From the NCBI RefSeq assembly GCF_007644105.1, contig NZ_VFAC01000009.1:1-64000 (forward strand): a DNA stretch of 64,000 nucleotides, given 5' to 3'. Positions 61,844-64,000 of the stretch are shown here, piece by piece (position 1 is the first letter of the stretch; each line of letters begins with the position of its first letter). The notes below the pieces were generated by a model that was not told the origin of the DNA, did not search any database, and was given only the letters and a program-made list of their open reading frames with translations. A program made the translations under genes and the position numbers. Source of the DNA: Elioraea rosea (GTDB lineage Bacteria; Pseudomonadota; Alphaproteobacteria; Acetobacterales; Acetobacteraceae).

Positions 61844-62659
61844 ATGGACCTGTCGCCGGCGCTTGCGGCTCTTCTGCTCGGGATCGTTGAGGGTCTGACA
61901 GAGTTCGTTCCTGTCTCCTCTACCGGGCACCTGATCCTCTTCATTGATCTGCTAGGCTTCGCTGCGCCGCCGGGTCGGAGCTTCGAGATCGTGATTCAGC
62001 TCGGAGCGGTGCTGGCAGTCATGGTCATCTACGCTCGAAAGCTCTTCGGGATCGCAGTAGGGGTTTTTGGATCAGGGCCTCCTGCGCAGGAAGCACGTGC
62101 GTACGCATCCAATGTGATCATGGCGTTCCTCCCGGCGATGGTTCTGGGCGCGACGCTTCACGGGATCATCACTGAAAGATTGTTCGACCCTTACGTCGTT
62201 TGTTTCGCACTTATCGCTGGAGGCATTGCGATAATTCTGATCGAACGTTTCCGACCGACGGCCCATGTCGAGAGTGTGTCTGCGATAGGGTGGAAGCGAT
62301 CTCTACTGATCGGCTTCGCTCAGGCACTGGCGATGATACCGGGTACTTCACGATCCGGCGCGACGATCATCGGCGCTCTTCTGGTTGGCATCGCACGCCC
62401 GGCGGCAGCGGAGTTCAGCTTTGTTCTCGCCATACCCACGATGCTCGCTGCAGCCGTATACAGCCTCTATAAGACTTGGTCTGATATTTCCTTTGATGGT
62501 GCGGCGCTGATTGCGATCGGGTTCGTCTCGGCATTCGTAGTTGCGTTGATAGTGGTTCGTGTCGTGCTGGCTGTAATTGCACGGATCGGTTTCACGCCAT
62601 TTGGCTATTATAGGATCGGTGTTGGCCTCGTCATGCTTGGCGTCCTGCTCACACGCTGA
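61844..62659 (+). CDS. uppP: Undecaprenyl-diphosphatase
   Basis: UppP (BacA) regenerates undecaprenyl phosphate for peptidoglycan and O-antigen synthesis. The 271-residue product has about eight helices and the two catalytic blocks EGLTEFVPVSSTGHLIL (near residue 17) and IPGTSRSGATIIGALL. The gene ends 1 base before the convergent acetoacetyl-CoA synthetase gene. Composition is markedly A/T-richer than the 5' half of the window. Confidence 0.95.
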   Translation: MDLSPALAALLLGIVEGLTEFVPVSSTGHLILFIDLLGFAAPPGRSFEIVIQLGAVLAVMVIYARKLFGIAVGVFGSGPPAQEARAYASNVIMAFLPAMVLGATLHGIITERLFDPYVVCFALIAGGIAIILIERFRPTAHVESVSAIGWKRSLLIGFAQALAMIPGTSRSGATIIGALLVGIARPAAAEFSFVLAIPTMLAAAVYSLYKTWSDISFDGAALIAIGFVSAFVVALIVVRVVLAVIARIGFTPFGYYRIGVGLVMLGVLLTR

Positions 62660-62660
62660 G

Positions 62661-64000
62661 TTAATGCTTTAGTTCCTCCAACGTCTTGTATAGGTCGAGT
62701 GCCTCAGGGTTCGCGAGCGCCTCAGCATTCTTCACCGGGCGTCCATGCACCACATCACGAACGGCGAGCTCGGTAATTTTCCCCGACCGAGTTCGGGGAA
62801 TATCTGTGACGGCGATGATCTTCGCCGGGACATGTCGTGGCGACGCGTTACGGCGAATGATGGATCGAATGCGCTCTCGGAGAGGATCATCAAGAACGAT
62901 GCCATCGTTCAGCCTGACGAACAGGATGACGCGGACATCGTTCTGCCAATCCTGGCCTATGACGAGCGCTTCAATGATCTCCGGAAGTGTTTCCACGAGC
63001 CGATAGATCTCGGCTGTCCCAATTCGAACGCCGCCCGGATTAAGGACAGCATCTGAACGCCCAGTGATGACGAGTCCAGTCGTTCCGTCCTCATGCGGGA
63101 TCAGTTCGCACCAATCACCATGGTGCCAGACCCCGGGAAACCGTTCGAAATACGCCGCCCGATATCGGGTGCCATCCGGGTCGTCCCAAAAGCCGATCGG
63201 CATCGATGGGAAGGGCTTCGTGCACACCAGCTCTCCCTTCGTACCTCTTGCCGGAGCGCCGTGCTCATCAAACACCTCGACGGCGCACCCAAGCGCTCGT
63301 GTGGCGATCTCGCCTCGGCGAACCGGGCCTTCAGGATTTCCGAGCGCGAAACAGCCAACGATATCCGTTCCGCCTGAAATAGACGCAACGGAGACATCCG
63401 ACTTTATATCGCGATATACATAGTCAAAATTTTCGGGGCTCAATGGGCTCCCGGTTGAAAGTATCATCCTTAGATCTACGAGAGCATGACTGTCTATCGG
63501 GCGCATGGAACGTTTGTGAATTGCATCGATATACTTGGCTGACGTGCCAAATATCGTTGCGCCCTCTCGGTCGGCGATGTCAAAAAGCGCATTCGGAGTA
63601 GGATGAAAGGGGTTCCCGTCAAACTGAAGAAGTGTTGCGCCTGCGAGCAGGCCGGAAACCTGCCAGTTCCACATCATCCATCCCATCGTCGTATAGTAGA
63701 ATAATCTATCTTCTGGCTTTAGGTCGGTGTGCAGCAGATGTTCGCACGCATGCTTGATGAGGGACCGCCCAGCTCCATGAATGATGCACTTCGGCTTTCC
63801 TGTCGTGCCGGACGAATACAGGATGTAAAGCGGATGATCGAACGGAAGCTGCTCAAACGAGGGAGGCGCATTCCGGTGCGGAGAAAGCCATTCGTCCCAA
63901 GAAATGGCTCCCGGGATCGCCATCGCCTCATTGTCGCCAATGTACGGTACAATAATCAAACGCTCGACCGAACTGAGCCCGCGCACAATTTCCGTAATTT
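62661..64000 (-). CDS. Acetoacetyl-CoA synthetase, C-terminal part
   Basis: This is the C-terminal part of an adenylate-forming enzyme (446 residues visible, cut by the right edge of the window). It has the AMP-binding loop [66 protein letters not shown] and the C-terminal [12 protein letters not shown] lysine-bearing segment. These features fit acetoacetyl-CoA synthetase, which activates acetoacetate. Its N-terminal part lies outside. The local sequence is near 50% GC in places, the lowest of the window. Confidence 0.92.
   Translation of the reverse strand, partial: ITEIVRGLSSVERLIIVPYIGDNEAMAIPGAISWDEWLSPHRNAPPSFEQLPFDHPLYILYSSGTTGKPKCIIHGAGRSLIKHACEHLLHTDLKPEDRLFYYTTMGWMMWNWQVSGLLAGATLLQFDGNPFHPTPNALFDIADREGATIFGTSAKYIDAIHKRSMRPIDSHALVDLRMILSTGSPLSPENFDYVYRDIKSDVSVASISGGTDIVGCFALGNPEGPVRRGEIATRALGCAVEVFDEHGAPARGTKGELVCTKPFPSMPIGFWDDPDGTRYRAAYFERFPGVWHHGDWCELIPHEDGTTGLVITGRSDAVLNPGGVRIGTAEIYRLVETLPEIIEALVIGQDWQNDVRVILFVRLNDGIVLDDPLRERIRSIIRRNASPRHVPAKIIAVTDIPRTRSGKITELAVRDVVHGRPVKNAEALANPEALDLYKTLEELKH

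Noticed and set aside
1-64000. tRNA, rRNA, CRISPR, transposase or prophage genes
   Set aside because: Gaps and frames were scanned by eye; none shows the required folds, repeats or motifs.

Overview
The window is a high-GC chromosomal stretch from an alphaproteobacterium, most likely of the Acetobacteraceae/Rhodospirillales type. The evidence is Gram-negative outer-membrane genes (lptF-lptG-lptD, surA, bamB), the aa3 oxidase subunit IV peptide, and the gene orders rpsF-rpsR-DUF2232-rplI-dnaB-alr-radA-cvpA-purF and mltG-fabF-acpP-fabG-fabD. Tripartite tricarboxylate (TctC) and TRAP solute-binding proteins point the same way. Genus cannot be fixed from this sequence alone. GTG, TTG and overlapping starts (ATGA, TGATG, GTGA) are common. 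I see no rRNA, tRNA, CRISPR array, transposase or phage gene. The longest gene-free stretch is about 250 bases (fabD/rpsF divergent region), so no gap exceeds 300 bases.

Layout. 1-2.7 kb: the 5' end of a DUF2066-type gene diverges from purM-purN, followed by a 52-residue oxidase peptide and convergent ndk. 2.9-6.4 kb: an ABC-F ATPase, then a PP-loop ATPase gene of visibly different base composition and a broken tctC remnant. 6.4-9.7 kb: MOSC protein, PDR-type reductase, intact TctC and DUF3891. 9.7-13.1 kb (minus): two tandem M17 aminopeptidases and holC. 13.2-16.5 kb: cysQ-like phosphatase, tsaC/sua5 and an FAD-linked 2-hydroxyacid dehydrogenase. 16.5-24.2 kb: lptF-lptG-lptD-surA-pdxA-rsmA, an envelope/vitamin B6/ribosome operon with overlapping genes. 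24.1-25.7 kb (minus): yicC-gmk. 25.8-28 kb: an SDR enzyme and a secreted, PEP-CTERM-tagged cysteine protease resembling IdeS/Mac-1. 28-32.6 kb (minus): fabD, fabG, acpP, fabF and mltG.

32.8-45.3 kb: the ribosomal S6/S18/L9 group with a recognisable promoter and hairpin leader, then cfa, dnaB, alr, an Mla-type ABC permease/ATPase pair, a small protein with a papain-like Cys-His-Asp pattern, radA, cvpA and purF. 45.3-53.1 kb: SDR and epimerase genes, then yfgM-like/bamB/der on the minus strand, a small lipoprotein, a NadD-RsfS fusion and a UDP-glucuronate-epimerase-like gene. 53.3-56.7 kb: a RoxA-like di-haem cytochrome c and ahcY with a structured leader.

56.7-64 kb is clearly richer in A/T than the rest. 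It holds DUF4149, a TakP-like TRAP transporter set (solute-binding gene convergent to its permease genes), an RraA-like aldolase, a histidine phosphatase, uppP and a truncated acetoacetyl-CoA synthetase. It looks like a more recently acquired or differently biased segment devoted to organic-acid uptake.

The most interesting items are: purM lacking any normal start codon, with an ATC placed exactly behind a strong Shine-Dalgarno site; the NadD-RsfS fusion; the IdeS-like PEP-CTERM protease; the stand-alone papain-like protein beside radA; the atypical PP-loop ATPase; and the glycine/arginine/aspartate-rich repeat tail on ribosomal protein S6.
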